The position numbers and the translations under genes were made by a program. From the NCBI GenBank assembly GCA_903871735.1, contig CAIQHU010000066.1, positions 1-49,332 on the forward strand: a stretch of DNA of 49,332 nt, given 5' to 3'. The stretch comes from an uncultured beta proteobacterium. Its GTDB lineage: Bacteria; Pseudomonadota; Gammaproteobacteria; Burkholderiales; Burkholderiaceae. Of this stretch, positions 10,715-19,622 are shown one piece after another (position 1 is the first letter of the stretch; each line of letters starts with the position of its first letter). A model generated the notes under the pieces. The model did not search any database, was not told the origin of the DNA, and saw nothing but the letters and a program-made list of their open reading frames with translations.

Positions 10715-11496
10715 CTTTGTTGATTAAGAGCTAAAAGTCTATCAGGAGTTCCAACATCGTGCCACGCGCAGCGCAGAATTTCACCTTCAACCAGTAATGA
10801 GCCCATGGCTTTTCTGAGAATAGGTGCTAGGGCAGCCTTACTTGGGGGAGTAATTTGGGAAAATAAGCTGCGATGATAAATACCTGCCCCAGAAAAGGTA
10901 TAGCGTTGTTGCGATAGGGCGTTATTGGCTAATTGATCATCGGAAAATACAAAAGGTGGATTGAGATAAAAATCACCTTGAGGGTGGTGTGGTGGATTTG
11001 GAACTAAAAAAAGATAGGCTAGCAGGGTCGGTAGACCTTCGGCGATATCTTCGCGTAGACGATCGACAATATTGGTAATTTGATCAAAGGGAAAGAGTGG
11101 CATAAAGGTATCGCCGTTGATTACTAAGAAATAGTCTTGCGGTTGCATGATATGCAGAGCTTGGGCAATTCCACCCGCTGTCTCTAGGGCGACTTCTTCG
11201 GCAGAGTATTGTACGTTTAAACCAAAGGACGACCCATCCTGAATCTGTTCTTCAATCCGTTGTCCTAACCAAGCATGGTTGATAACCACTTTTTCGAATC
11301 CAGCTTTTGCAAGGCCATTTAAGTGATAGGATAAAAGACTTTTCCCATGGATTTCAAGTAGAGGTTTAGGGACTGTATCGGTAAGTGGGCGCATACGTTC
11401 ACCTCTTCCAGCGGCTAAAATCATGGCTGGAAAATCTCCCAAAAAGGATTGGTTCATCGCATTGATAGGCGTGCTCATCTTAGAACGTGAGGCCAT
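10711..11496 (-). CDS. murU: MurNAc alpha-1-phosphate uridylyltransferase-type nucleotidyltransferase
   Basis: This nucleotidyltransferase has the signature MILAAGRGERMRPLT followed by VPKPLLEIHGKSLL, with the metal-binding Asp in FLVINGDTFM. Its immediate neighbour is the sugar kinase amgK. In Pseudomonas, AmgK makes MurNAc-1-phosphate and MurU converts it to UDP-MurNAc, bypassing de novo synthesis and its fosfomycin-sensitive step. That role is inferred from the pairing. ATG at 11496 overlaps amgK by 17 bp and has AAGG 12 bases upstream. ATGs at 11478 (one base after the amgK stop) or 11457 would give lengths closer to known MurU. Confidence 0.88.
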   Translation of the reverse strand: MASRSKMSTPINAMNQSFLGDFPAMILAAGRGERMRPLTDTVPKPLLEIHGKSLLSYHLNGLAKAGFEKVVINHAWLGQRIEEQIQDGSSFGLNVQYSAEEVALETAGGIAQALHIMQPQDYFLVINGDTFMPLFPFDQITNIVDRLREDIAEGLPTLLAYLFLVPNPPHHPQGDFYLNPPFVFSDDQLANNALSQQRYTFSGAGIYHRSLFSQITPPSKAALAPILRKAMGSLLVEGEILRCAWHDVGTPDRLLALNQQR

Positions 11497-12499
11497 CAGG
11501 ACGACTTACCTTTTGCGCCGCGTCCAAAATACGCACGAGTGGCTTAAAGACAGCGTAGCGCTGAGCCACTTTTTCTGTATAGTGCAGGACTAGGGGCAGA
11601 TCCTTCAGATAGCTTTTTTTGCCATCACGGTGATAAAGACGGGCAAAGATCCCAAGGACTTTTAGATGCCGTTGTAAACCCATCCATTCAAAAGTTTTGT
11701 AGAATTCCCCAAAGTCTAGATTGACAGGTAATTGTCCTTTTTTAGCTGCTTCCCAGTAGCGCACCAACCAATCCATTTGCTGCTCCTCATCCCACTGGAT
11801 ATAAGCATCGCGCAGCAGCGAGACGAGATCATAGGTAATCGGTCCGATTACTGCATCCTGAAAATCAAGCACGCCAGGGTTGCCTTGCTCTAAAACCATT
11901 AAATTTCTGCTATGAAAGTCGCGATGCACAAATACTTGAGGTTGATTTTTGGCATTATTGATTAAGAACTGATTTATTTGATTTAAAGAATCTTTTTCTG
12001 GAGGGCTCAATAGATAATTGAGGTGTTTACCGAGGAACCACTCAGGAAAAAGGTCTAACTCTCTTTGTAATAAATTGGAGTCGTAACTTGGAAGGTGGTT
12101 CGTTGGAGCCCGTAATTGGATTTGTATTAAGCAATTTGTAGCATCTTGGTAGAGTTTGGTGGCGGTACTTTGATCAAGCGCTTCTAGATAGGTAGTTTTA
12201 CCTAGATCAGTTAATAATAAAAAGCCTTGGGAGGTGTCCTTTTCGAGGATTTGGGGAACTGTAACCCCTGCTTCGAAGAGAGTTTGTGAAATCTGAATAA
12301 ACGGTTGGGTATCCTCTTTGTCGATGGGGGCATCCATCACAATATAGGTTGGATTTTGCTGGGATGCGGCTTGAACGCGAAAATAACGTCGAAAGCTAGC
12401 ATCGCTTGATGCTGGCACTAGTGAGTTCGAGTCAAGCATGAAAGTATGGGGGAGTTGACTTAACCAACCCCGAATTAAATCTAGGCGAATATCTTGCAT
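11480..12499 (-). CDS. amgK: Anomeric MurNAc/GlcNAc kinase AmgK (APH-fold)
   Basis: This 339-residue phosphotransferase has the aminoglycoside-phosphotransferase fold. The catalytic loop is FVHRDFHSRNLMVL and the metal-binding segment is GVLDFQDAVIGPITYDLVSLL. AmgK phosphorylates the anomeric hydroxyl of MurNAc. The partner murU follows with a 17-bp overlap, as in Pseudomonas and Burkholderiales. The gene is divergent from lptD with only 34 bp between the two ATGs. A generic APH kinase is the alternative, but the operon argues for AmgK. Confidence 0.87.
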   Translation of the reverse strand: MQDIRLDLIRGWLSQLPHTFMLDSNSLVPASSDASFRRYFRVQAASQQNPTYIVMDAPIDKEDTQPFIQISQTLFEAGVTVPQILEKDTSQGFLLLTDLGKTTYLEALDQSTATKLYQDATNCLIQIQLRAPTNHLPSYDSNLLQRELDLFPEWFLGKHLNYLLSPPEKDSLNQINQFLINNAKNQPQVFVHRDFHSRNLMVLEQGNPGVLDFQDAVIGPITYDLVSLLRDAYIQWDEEQQMDWLVRYWEAAKKGQLPVNLDFGEFYKTFEWMGLQRHLKVLGIFARLYHRDGKKSYLKDLPLVLHYTEKVAQRYAVFKPLVRILDAAQKVSRPDGLTF

Positions 12500-12508
12500 A
12501 ATGATTCG

Positions 12509-12514
12509 TATAAT
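12509..12514 (+). promoter_or_regulatory. Candidate -10 hexamer for lptD
   Basis: A perfect TATAAT lies 20 bases before the lptD ATG, inside the 34-bp gap shared with the divergent amgK. Transcription would begin near 12521 and leave a ~13-base leader with GAGAG as ribosome site. No good -35 hexamer is seen at the ideal spacing; it would lie over the first codons of amgK. Confidence 0.35.
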
Positions 12515-12533
12515 AAAGGCGATAGAGAGTTAA

Positions 12534-14897
12534 ATGTCAAAATTGCGCCTTCCCACCAAACGTTTTTTTTTGAATCCTTCGATTCGAGGACTAGGCTACC
12601 TATTTTCGCTTACTTTGCTCTATCCGGGATTTTTTGGTCATGAAGTCCTCGCCAGTGAGATAAAGCCAACACAGCGCCCCTTATCCTTAAAGTTAGAGGA
12701 TCAATTACAAATAAACCCAATCACGAATGACGAGTCTTTAATTTTTTCATCAGGTCAAGTGATAGACGGAGTGAATGATCGTGTCATTCAGTTAAAAGAA
12801 AATGCTGAGATCCGTCGCAATGGCAGTGTAATTAAAGCCGACGAAATAAGCTATGACTTAGATACTGACATGGTTAATGCGGTGGGTAACACACGAATTA
12901 ATAGGCCCAACGCGGGTTTTTCAGGACCAAGGGCTCGTTTAAAACTCGACTCAAGGCAGGGGTGGATAGAAAGCCCCATTTATGAATTAAAAAGTAGTCG
13001 AGGGTCTGGCAGAGCAGAGCGCGCTGAATTCTTAAATGAAGATCAAACGTATTTAACCAAACCGACTTACACCACTTGTTCGCCAGACAATGTGGATTGG
13101 TATTTTGCCTCAAAAGAGATGTTGATTGATGAGGAAAAGGACGAGGCTTCAGGCAAGGACGGCACCTTATATTTTTTTGATAAGCCCATTTTATATACTC
13201 CGACCTTTTCATTTCCTCTGGGTGGGGAGCGTCGGTCTGGCTTTTTAACACCCACTTTTGGTGTAAATACCAATACCGGACTTGATATAACAACTCCGTA
13301 TTATTTAAATATTGCACCAAATCGAGATTTGACAGTTTTTCCAAGGTATATGTCAAAAAGAGGCATGCAGCTTGGTGGGGTTTTACGTTATTTAGAGTCA
13401 GATTATTCGGGAATTTTTTCAGCAGAGTATTTAGCCCATGATCAAATTTTAGGAAAAGATCGTTGGGCATACTCTTCCAAGCATGTTCAACGGTTTGATC
13501 AAAGTCTGATTGGGTATACCAATATCAATCGCGTTTCCGATGATTTTTATGCGGATGACTTAGGACGTACCCAAGGTCAGGCGATTACAAGACAATTTAT
13601 TCAAGAGGCGGGATTAAATTATTCACTACATGGTTGGAATTATTTGGCTAGGGTACAAAAATATCAAACCCTACAACCGATTACTCCGGTTCTGTTACCT
13701 TATGATCGGGAGCCTGAGGTAAACGCATCATTTCGGAATTTAGATTGGTACGGTGGGACCTCAGTCAATTTTATTGGCAACATAACGCGCTTTACGTATA
13801 ACGGGCCTCTTGATCAAGTGGTTGCCGGTTCGATACCAACCCGAGGATACAACACAGCCGATCGGATGTTTATTAATACGGGCGTTAGCTTGCCTTTTTT
13901 AAATCCTGGGTTTTATGTCACGCCCAAATTGAGCGTTCGGGCTAACAACTATAACTTGACGGGTAATGCCAGTTACACGGGCTTAACGCAAAGTTTTGTG
14001 ATACCCACAGCGAGTATAGATTCTGGGCTATTTTTAGAACGTGAAGCATTAGAAATGAAGCCTATTTTTGGGCGTGACATGTTACTCAGTATTGAGCCAA
14101 GGGCTCTTTATGTCTACACCCCTTATGTTGATCAGACACAGATTCCTTTATTTGATACGGCTTCTTCAGGTTTTGGTATTGCACAAATTTTTTCAGAGAA
14201 TACCTTTGTGGGTAACGACCGCGTAGCTGATAGCAGCAAAGTAACGACTGGGTTTACTGCCAAAATATTAGATGCCGAAACAGGTATTGAGCGGATTCGG
14301 GGTATTTTGGCCCAGCGTGTCGATTTGAGTGGGCAACGGGTTGGCTTATTGGGTAATCAAACTACCAATACCAAGTACTCTGATCTTTTAATGGGCGTGG
14401 CGACACGACTATCTGGCAATATTAACTTGGATGTTGCCAATCAATACAATCAGGATTTAAATCGATCAGTACAAACTTCCTCGACCGCAAGTTGGCGGCC
14501 TGCGCCGCGTAAGATGCTCAATAGTAGTTACCGTTATAACTTTGATACGAATACCCAACAAACGTCCATTTATCAGTATGAGGTATCAGGGCAATGGCCG
14601 GTAGCCCGATCGGTCTATGCAATTGGGCGGTGGAACTATGACCGGGTCTCAGAAAAGACCTTAAATACCTTAGTTGGATTCGAGTATGATCAAGATTGTT
14701 GGGTTGCAAGGGTGGCTTTAAACAAGTATTTAAATACAACAAAAACAGAAACAACACAAATCTTTTTTCAGATCGAATTTAAGGGTTTAAGTGGCTTTGG
14801 TAATAATCCGATTGATATCATGCGACTTAACATACCTGGATATGTGCCGCTGAGCCAAAAGCCTATTCCATTGTCAAGATTTGAAACTTATGAGTAA
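12534..14897 (+). CDS. lptD: LPS-assembly protein LptD
   Basis: LptD is the outer-membrane barrel that, with the LptE lipoprotein, inserts lipopolysaccharide into the outer leaflet. A signal peptide covers about residues 1-40, ending near HEVLASEI. A jellyroll OstA-type domain follows (ENAEIRRNGSVIKADEISYD), then a long beta-barrel rich in alternating aromatic residues. A cysteine near 182 (TTCSPDNVDW) and one near 722 (QDCWVARVALN) match positions of the interdomain disulfide region in E. coli LptD. It has 787 residues, normal. surA, the periplasmic chaperone that helps LptD assembly, follows 51 bp later. Confidence 0.95.
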   Translation: MSKLRLPTKRFFLNPSIRGLGYLFSLTLLYPGFFGHEVLASEIKPTQRPLSLKLEDQLQINPITNDESLIFSSGQVIDGVNDRVIQLKENAEIRRNGSVIKADEISYDLDTDMVNAVGNTRINRPNAGFSGPRARLKLDSRQGWIESPIYELKSSRGSGRAERAEFLNEDQTYLTKPTYTTCSPDNVDWYFASKEMLIDEEKDEASGKDGTLYFFDKPILYTPTFSFPLGGERRSGFLTPTFGVNTNTGLDITTPYYLNIAPNRDLTVFPRYMSKRGMQLGGVLRYLESDYSGIFSAEYLAHDQILGKDRWAYSSKHVQRFDQSLIGYTNINRVSDDFYADDLGRTQGQAITRQFIQEAGLNYSLHGWNYLARVQKYQTLQPITPVLLPYDREPEVNASFRNLDWYGGTSVNFIGNITRFTYNGPLDQVVAGSIPTRGYNTADRMFINTGVSLPFLNPGFYVTPKLSVRANNYNLTGNASYTGLTQSFVIPTASIDSGLFLEREALEMKPIFGRDMLLSIEPRALYVYTPYVDQTQIPLFDTASSGFGIAQIFSENTFVGNDRVADSSKVTTGFTAKILDAETGIERIRGILAQRVDLSGQRVGLLGNQTTNTKYSDLLMGVATRLSGNINLDVANQYNQDLNRSVQTSSTASWRPAPRKMLNSSYRYNFDTNTQQTSIYQYEVSGQWPVARSVYAIGRWNYDRVSEKTLNTLVGFEYDQDCWVARVALNKYLNTTKTETTQIFFQIEFKGLSGFGNNPIDIMRLNIPGYVPLSQKPIPLSRFETYE

Positions 14898-14948
14898 GAC
14901 AGTTCCTAACTGATATGATCAACCTTTATTCTAGAAAGACTGAGATTA

Positions 14949-16478
14949 ATGACTGCGCTTTTACATAAAAATCGACTCTTTTTGACGATCATTTATAGCC
15001 TTTTGTTGGCTATGCAATGCGCAGTTCAAGTCGAAGCGCAAACTAAAGCGAAGCCAAAAAGTAATCCGTTACAGGCCCAATCGAGTTCTCAGTTAGTTGA
15101 GCAAAATACCAAGGAGATAGGATCAGCAACTACCGAATTAGTACCAGATCCTAGTTTAAAAATTACTACGCCCGAAAAAGCCGCTGTTAATCCGGTAGTC
15201 AATAAAAATATCAATACAGATCCCATAGAAATTGATCGTGTTATTGCAGTAGTTAATCGTGAAGTAATTACTTACAAAGAATTATTAGTACGAATCAGGT
15301 TGGTAGAGCGGCAATTACAAGAAGCAAAGCGCGCAGTACCGCCTAAAGACGTTCTTGAAAAGCAGGCTTTTGAACGATTAATTGACGAAAGTATTATGTT
15401 TCAAGAAGCGCAAAACATGAATTTACGGATTCCAGATCAAGAATTAGACTTTATTATTAACAATGTTGCCGCACAACAGAATTTATCTGTAGAGCAATTT
15501 TTAGCCAATATAAAAAAGGATGGACTCAGCGAAAAGAAATTCAGGGAGAATTTTCGAAGAGACGTCGTTATATCGCGTTATCGTGAGCGTGCGGTAGAGA
15601 GTAAAGTCAAAATTTCTGATGCAGAAATTACAGACTACATCAATATGCGTGTAGGGCAGGCCAATCCAGCAGAAGATCAAGAATTACTTTATTTAGCGCA
15701 AATCTTAGTCCCCTTGCAAGATGGCGTTAGCTCCTCGGATCTTGCCCAAGCCAGAGAAAAAGCCGAAGCTATTTTAGCTAAAGTGACTAATGAGGTAGAC
15801 TTTTTGCAATATGCCAATGCTTTAGTGAAGACCGATAAATTAGTCCGAGTGCAAGATTTAGGATATCGGTCGATTGATCGTTTACCGAAATTATTTATTG
15901 ATGCGAGTGTGAATATTAAAGCTGGCCAAATTATTCCTCAAGTAGTAAGGAGTCCAGCTGGGTTTCATATTTTAAAAATGTTGGATCGAAAAGTGCCAAG
16001 TCAAAATAAAACCATCCAGATTACCCAAAACGAAATCAGGCAGATTTTGATCACTCAAAAACCAGGCGTACTTGACGAAGATACGCAACGCCGACTGCGT
16101 AATTATCGTGACCAAGTTTTATCAAAAACGGTTGACTTTGGGGATTTGGCAAAAAAATTCTCCGAGGATAAGAATACCGCTTCTCAACAAGGTTATATTG
16201 GATGGGTTTCCCCCGGGCAATCTTTACCAGAATTTGATGTTGCTTTAGCTAATTTACGCGCGGGTAGTGTTAGTGACCCGATTCGTACGGAGTTTGGATG
16301 GCATTTATTGCAAGTGATCAATACGCGGCAAACGGAAGTAACACTGGCTCAACAAAAAGAATTTGCTAGAGCGGCGATTCGTCAAGAAAAACTAGACCGA
16401 GCTTATCAAGACTGGGTTCGGGAGTTGCGTGATAGTGCGACGATTGACTTACGCCCGCCGTATACCTTACAAAAATAA
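14949..16478 (+). CDS. surA: Periplasmic peptidyl-prolyl isomerase and chaperone SurA
   Basis: SurA escorts outer-membrane proteins through the periplasm. A signal peptide (IIYSLLLAMQCAVQVEAQ) is followed by a ~50-residue low-complexity linker, the SurA N-domain starting IDRVIAVVNREVITYKEL, and two parvulin-type domains, about residues 235-340 and 360-460. The second is the more canonical (DFGDLAKKFSEDKNT, GWVSPGQSLPEF, GWHLLQV). The 509-residue length is above that of E. coli SurA (428), mainly from the linker. Next gene is pdxA, 23 bp on. Confidence 0.95.
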   Translation: MTALLHKNRLFLTIIYSLLLAMQCAVQVEAQTKAKPKSNPLQAQSSSQLVEQNTKEIGSATTELVPDPSLKITTPEKAAVNPVVNKNINTDPIEIDRVIAVVNREVITYKELLVRIRLVERQLQEAKRAVPPKDVLEKQAFERLIDESIMFQEAQNMNLRIPDQELDFIINNVAAQQNLSVEQFLANIKKDGLSEKKFRENFRRDVVISRYRERAVESKVKISDAEITDYINMRVGQANPAEDQELLYLAQILVPLQDGVSSSDLAQAREKAEAILAKVTNEVDFLQYANALVKTDKLVRVQDLGYRSIDRLPKLFIDASVNIKAGQIIPQVVRSPAGFHILKMLDRKVPSQNKTIQITQNEIRQILITQKPGVLDEDTQRRLRNYRDQVLSKTVDFGDLAKKFSEDKNTASQQGYIGWVSPGQSLPEFDVALANLRAGSVSDPIRTEFGWHLLQVINTRQTEVTLAQQKEFARAAIRQEKLDRAYQDWVRELRDSATIDLRPPYTLQK

Positions 16479-16501
16479 ATCAATTGAGAGCCGTAAACTT
16501 T

Positions 16502-17494
16502 ATGACAAAAGATATTCATCTTGTCATTACCTCGGGTGAACCCGCTGGCATAGGCCCTGAGGTGAGTTATCAGGCAGCTATGGGGTTTATTCAGGACTAT
16601 CCGGATACGCATATTTCTATTTTGGGTGATAGACAATTATTTCCGAAGTTGTCCACCTCATCCAATACGCGCCTGCAGTTACGCCATGTAGATTTGCCGG
16701 GGGAGCATGCATTTGGGAAGTTAAACGTTCAAAATGCGCAATATGTCTTAGAATTATTAGACCAAGCTTTTGAATTATGTCGTAGTCAGCAGTGTCAAGC
16801 GATGGTAACTGCACCATTACAAAAAAGTGTGATCAACGATGCTGGCGTGAATTTTTCTGGGCATACCGAATATTTAGCAGCAAAAGCAGGTGTTTCGCAA
16901 GTCGTCATGATGCTGTGCGGGGATGTCCAGTTTGGCTCACCACCAAGGCCTATTTTGCGAGTAGCCTTAGTGACAACCCATTTAGCACTGCAGGATGTAC
17001 CTCGAGCCATCAATCAAGCATTAGTAGCCAAGTGTATTGCAATTATTGACCATGACTTAAAGAGTTATTTTGGCATTACGCACCCAAAAATTCGTGTCGC
17101 AGGTTTAAACCCCCATGCGGGAGAATCTGGGTACTTGGGTCAAGAAGAGATCTTACACATTACCCCAGCGATCCAGGAAGCGAGTACTCGGGGGATACAC
17201 GTCACTGGGCCTTACCCGGCAGATACGATGTTTGATTTGAAAAGCCTTGGTGAAGTAGACGTGTTCTTAGCGATATATCACGATCAGGGTTTAGCTCCTT
17301 TGAAGTTTGCCACTTTTGGCACGGGTGTAAATGTTACATTGGGGTTACCAATTATTAGAACCTCAGTTGACCACGGCACAGCATTAGATATAGCAGGCCA
17401 ATACATGGCAGACTCAAGTAGCATGTACGCTGCCTTAAAGTTGGCTTATGACATGGTGCAGAAAAATAGACGGTATGGCACATCAGGCTCGTAA
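16502..17494 (+). CDS. pdxA: 4-hydroxythreonine-4-phosphate dehydrogenase
   Basis: PdxA oxidises 4-phosphohydroxy-L-threonine in the deoxyxylulose-5-phosphate-dependent vitamin B6 pathway. Motifs: ITSGEPAGIGPE at the N-terminus, TAPLQKSVINDAG, SGHTEYLA, AGLNPHAGESG (metal His), and AIYHDQGLAPLK. I choose the ATG at 16502 (330 residues), not a TTG at 16484, because it aligns with E. coli PdxA and has GAGAG upstream. Its end overlaps rsmA by 20 bp. Confidence 0.95.
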   Translation: MTKDIHLVITSGEPAGIGPEVSYQAAMGFIQDYPDTHISILGDRQLFPKLSTSSNTRLQLRHVDLPGEHAFGKLNVQNAQYVLELLDQAFELCRSQQCQAMVTAPLQKSVINDAGVNFSGHTEYLAAKAGVSQVVMMLCGDVQFGSPPRPILRVALVTTHLALQDVPRAINQALVAKCIAIIDHDLKSYFGITHPKIRVAGLNPHAGESGYLGQEEILHITPAIQEASTRGIHVTGPYPADTMFDLKSLGEVDVFLAIYHDQGLAPLKFATFGTGVNVTLGLPIIRTSVDHGTALDIAGQYMADSSSMYAALKLAYDMVQKNRRYGTSGS

Positions 17495-18290
17495 GCGATT
17501 TGGGCAACATTTTTTAGTTGATCAGTCGATAATTGCTGCGATTATTTCTAGGATTCGTCCCCACAGTCTAGACCGTGTTTTAGAGATTGGACCTGGATTA
17601 GGAGCGATGACTTTTTCACTCATAGACCATCTAACCTCTTTAGATGTCGTGGAATTAGACCGTGATTTAGTGACGTATTGGCAAGCTAAGGAAATTAGTA
17701 AGTTACAAATTTATGAAGCGGATGCTTTGCAATTTAATTTTTTAGATTGGGCCAATCTTGCCCAGCAAGATGTAGTTTTAAAAAATCGTGCTGGGCGAGT
17801 GAAAATTGTTGGTAATTTACCCTACAACATATCGTCACCTTTATTATTTCATTTGATGACGGCCATTGAATCGGTGGACGAGCAGATTTTTATGTTGCAA
17901 AAAGAGGTGGTAGATCGGATGGTTGCTCAGGTAGGTGATTCTGAGTATGGTCGGTTATCTGTCATGTTGGGAGCGCGTTATCAGATTGAGCATTGCTTTG
18001 ATGTTCCGCCAGAATCTTTTGATCCGCCGCCGAAGGTAAACTCAGCGATTGTGGCCATGTACCCCAAACGGGGGGCGGGTATTTCAGCAGCCGTATGGAG
18101 TGCTATGGAGATATTAGTAGCCAAGGCCTTTGCTCAACGCCGTAAAGTATTAGCAAATAATTTAGGAGAGTACAAGCAGATACTCGATTTGGATGGAGCT
18201 ATTTTACGTGCCCGTGCACAAGAGATTTCGATTGAACAGTATTTATTGTGGGCAGAGCAAATAGTTGATCGCTCAGGCACTGATAAGTAG
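17475..18290 (+). CDS. rsmA: 16S rRNA (A1518/A1519-N6)-dimethyltransferase
   Basis: RsmA (KsgA) dimethylates two adjacent adenines in the 3' hairpin of 16S rRNA. Motifs: RKRFGQHFLVD at the N-terminus, SAM site LEIGPGLGAMT, the catalytic NLPYNISSPLLFHL, and MLQKEVVDRM. I prefer the ATG at 17475 (MAHQARKRFGQ, 271 residues) to the ATG at 17448, which would add nine residues not expected in the family. It is the last gene of lptD-surA-pdxA-rsmA and converges on plsC with 10 bp between stops. Confidence 0.96.
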   Translation: MAHQARKRFGQHFLVDQSIIAAIISRIRPHSLDRVLEIGPGLGAMTFSLIDHLTSLDVVELDRDLVTYWQAKEISKLQIYEADALQFNFLDWANLAQQDVVLKNRAGRVKIVGNLPYNISSPLLFHLMTAIESVDEQIFMLQKEVVDRMVAQVGDSEYGRLSVMLGARYQIEHCFDVPPESFDPPPKVNSAIVAMYPKRGAGISAAVWSAMEILVAKAFAQRRKVLANNLGEYKQILDLDGAILRARAQEISIEQYLLWAEQIVDRSGTDK

Positions 18291-18300
18291 CCGAGTAGGT

Positions 18301-19062
18301 TTAGTTCATTGGGGCTATGGCAGAAGTTGGAGAGTACGCAGCTGAGTCGATCACGCGCATTTCTGTTTCAATCCAATGCTCAACTTCACGAATAACCACA
18401 GAGGGATTTTTATCTTTAGTAGTAATCAGCGGCCCAATGGAGACGGTGACTATTCCAGGATATTTTAAAAAGCTATTTTTAGGCCAAACTTGGCCGGCAT
18501 TATGGGCAATTGGAATAATATCTGCAGCGGTATCGACAGCCAGCCTTGCCCCACCCTTGCGGTAAGGAATTTGTACGCCCGTTTTAGCCCTCGTACCTTC
18601 GGGATAAATAATAATCCAGCAACCTTGAGATAGTCGGATTCGACCTTGTTCTGCGACAGCCAGTGCCGCTTTATCACGTTGCTGACGATCTATGTGAATC
18701 ATCCTTAGCATCCCGAGTGTCCAGCCGAAAAATGGTATGTAGAGTAATTCTTTTTTAAATACATAGCAAAGTTGCTTTGGAAATAATGCAATATAGGCAA
18801 TCGTCTCCCAAGCGGATTGATGCTTCGAGAGCAAAATGATTGGCTTATCAAGCACGGCTAGCATGTTTGACATACCTTTTATTTCATAGCGAACTGCACA
18901 GAAAATTTGCAGTAGCCAAAGTGCTCCATGGGACCAGCCACGAATATAGGTGTATCTTGCCGAGGTCGACATGAATGGGTAGATCAAAAAGCAACTTAAG
19001 GCATATAAAACAGTAAATACAGCTAAACACATAAAAAATACTAAAGAACGTAAAAAGGTCAT
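18301..19062 (-). CDS. plsC: 1-acyl-sn-glycerol-3-phosphate acyltransferase
   Basis: This membrane enzyme adds the second acyl chain in phosphatidic acid synthesis. There is an N-terminal hydrophobic helix (LVFFMCLAVFTVLYALSC). The acyltransferase motif I is LLSKHQSAWET, an HX4E variant of the usual HX4D, which I recall as common in betaproteobacterial PlsC proteins. Motif III is IIYPEGTRAK and motif IV is IIPIAHNAGQVWP. It has 253 residues. It overlaps gmhB by 4 bp. Confidence 0.92.
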   Translation of the reverse strand: MTFLRSLVFFMCLAVFTVLYALSCFLIYPFMSTSARYTYIRGWSHGALWLLQIFCAVRYEIKGMSNMLAVLDKPIILLSKHQSAWETIAYIALFPKQLCYVFKKELLYIPFFGWTLGMLRMIHIDRQQRDKAALAVAEQGRIRLSQGCWIIIYPEGTRAKTGVQIPYRKGGARLAVDTAADIIPIAHNAGQVWPKNSFLKYPGIVTVSIGPLITTKDKNPSVVIREVEHWIETEMRVIDSAAYSPTSAIAPMN

Positions 19063-19622
19063 TTGGTCGTTTGCAAAAAATGACTAACAAAGGCAGCCAG
19101 ATCAGCATGAATGGCGGTATAGGGTGGCAATCCACCTTCCTCTCGGGTTTTTGCACCTTTCCCGGTAAGAACTAAATGCGGCTCAGCGCCAAGGGCGCTA
19201 GGGCCTGCGATATCTCTTAAGGAGTCTCCAACAACGGGAATCCCTTTGAGGGTGCCATCTAAGTGAAAGCGTTGAATGACGTCTAAAAATAGTCCTGTTT
19301 TTGGTTTGCGGCACGCGCAATGATCTGCATCAATATGCGGGCAGAAGAATACTGCGCTAATCTCTCCGCCTAGTCGAGCTAATAGTTGATGCATTTTTTC
19401 ATGCATGGCATTCAGAGTATGGATATCAAACAAACCTCTACCGATACCGGATTGGTTGGTACAAACTACAACTTGATATCCTGCTTGACTCAGTTTAGAA
19501 ATTGCCTCAAGACTTCCCGGTATCGGAAGCCATTCTTCGGCAGATTTGATATATGCAGCACTATCTTGATTAATCACACCATCGCGATCGAGAATAACGA
19601 GTCTTTTTAATTGGGGTTTCAT
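19059..19622 (-). CDS. gmhB: D-glycero-beta-D-manno-heptose-1,7-bisphosphate 7-phosphatase
   Basis: GmhB is a HAD-family phosphatase in ADP-heptose synthesis for the LPS inner core. The nucleophile motif is ILDRDGVINQD. The zinc-binding loop that marks GmhB is FFCPHIDADHCACRKPKTG (Cys, His, Cys, Cys). Motif II lies in VVCTNQSGIGRG and motif III/IV in VVGDSLRDI. It has 187 residues, normal. It overlaps glyS and plsC by 4 bp each. Confidence 0.95.
   Translation of the reverse strand: MKPQLKRLVILDRDGVINQDSAAYIKSAEEWLPIPGSLEAISKLSQAGYQVVVCTNQSGIGRGLFDIHTLNAMHEKMHQLLARLGGEISAVFFCPHIDADHCACRKPKTGLFLDVIQRFHLDGTLKGIPVVGDSLRDIAGPSALGAEPHLVLTGKGAKTREEGGLPPYTAIHADLAAFVSHFLQTTK

Noticed and set aside
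12898..13470. 190-codon frame on the minus strand
   Set aside because: Lies wholly antisense within lptD and has no family resemblance; a shadow of the real gene.
19059..19622. The HAD phosphatase as a possible MupP for MurNAc-6-phosphate
   Set aside because: It carries the zinc-binding Cys-His-Cys-Cys loop typical of GmhB.
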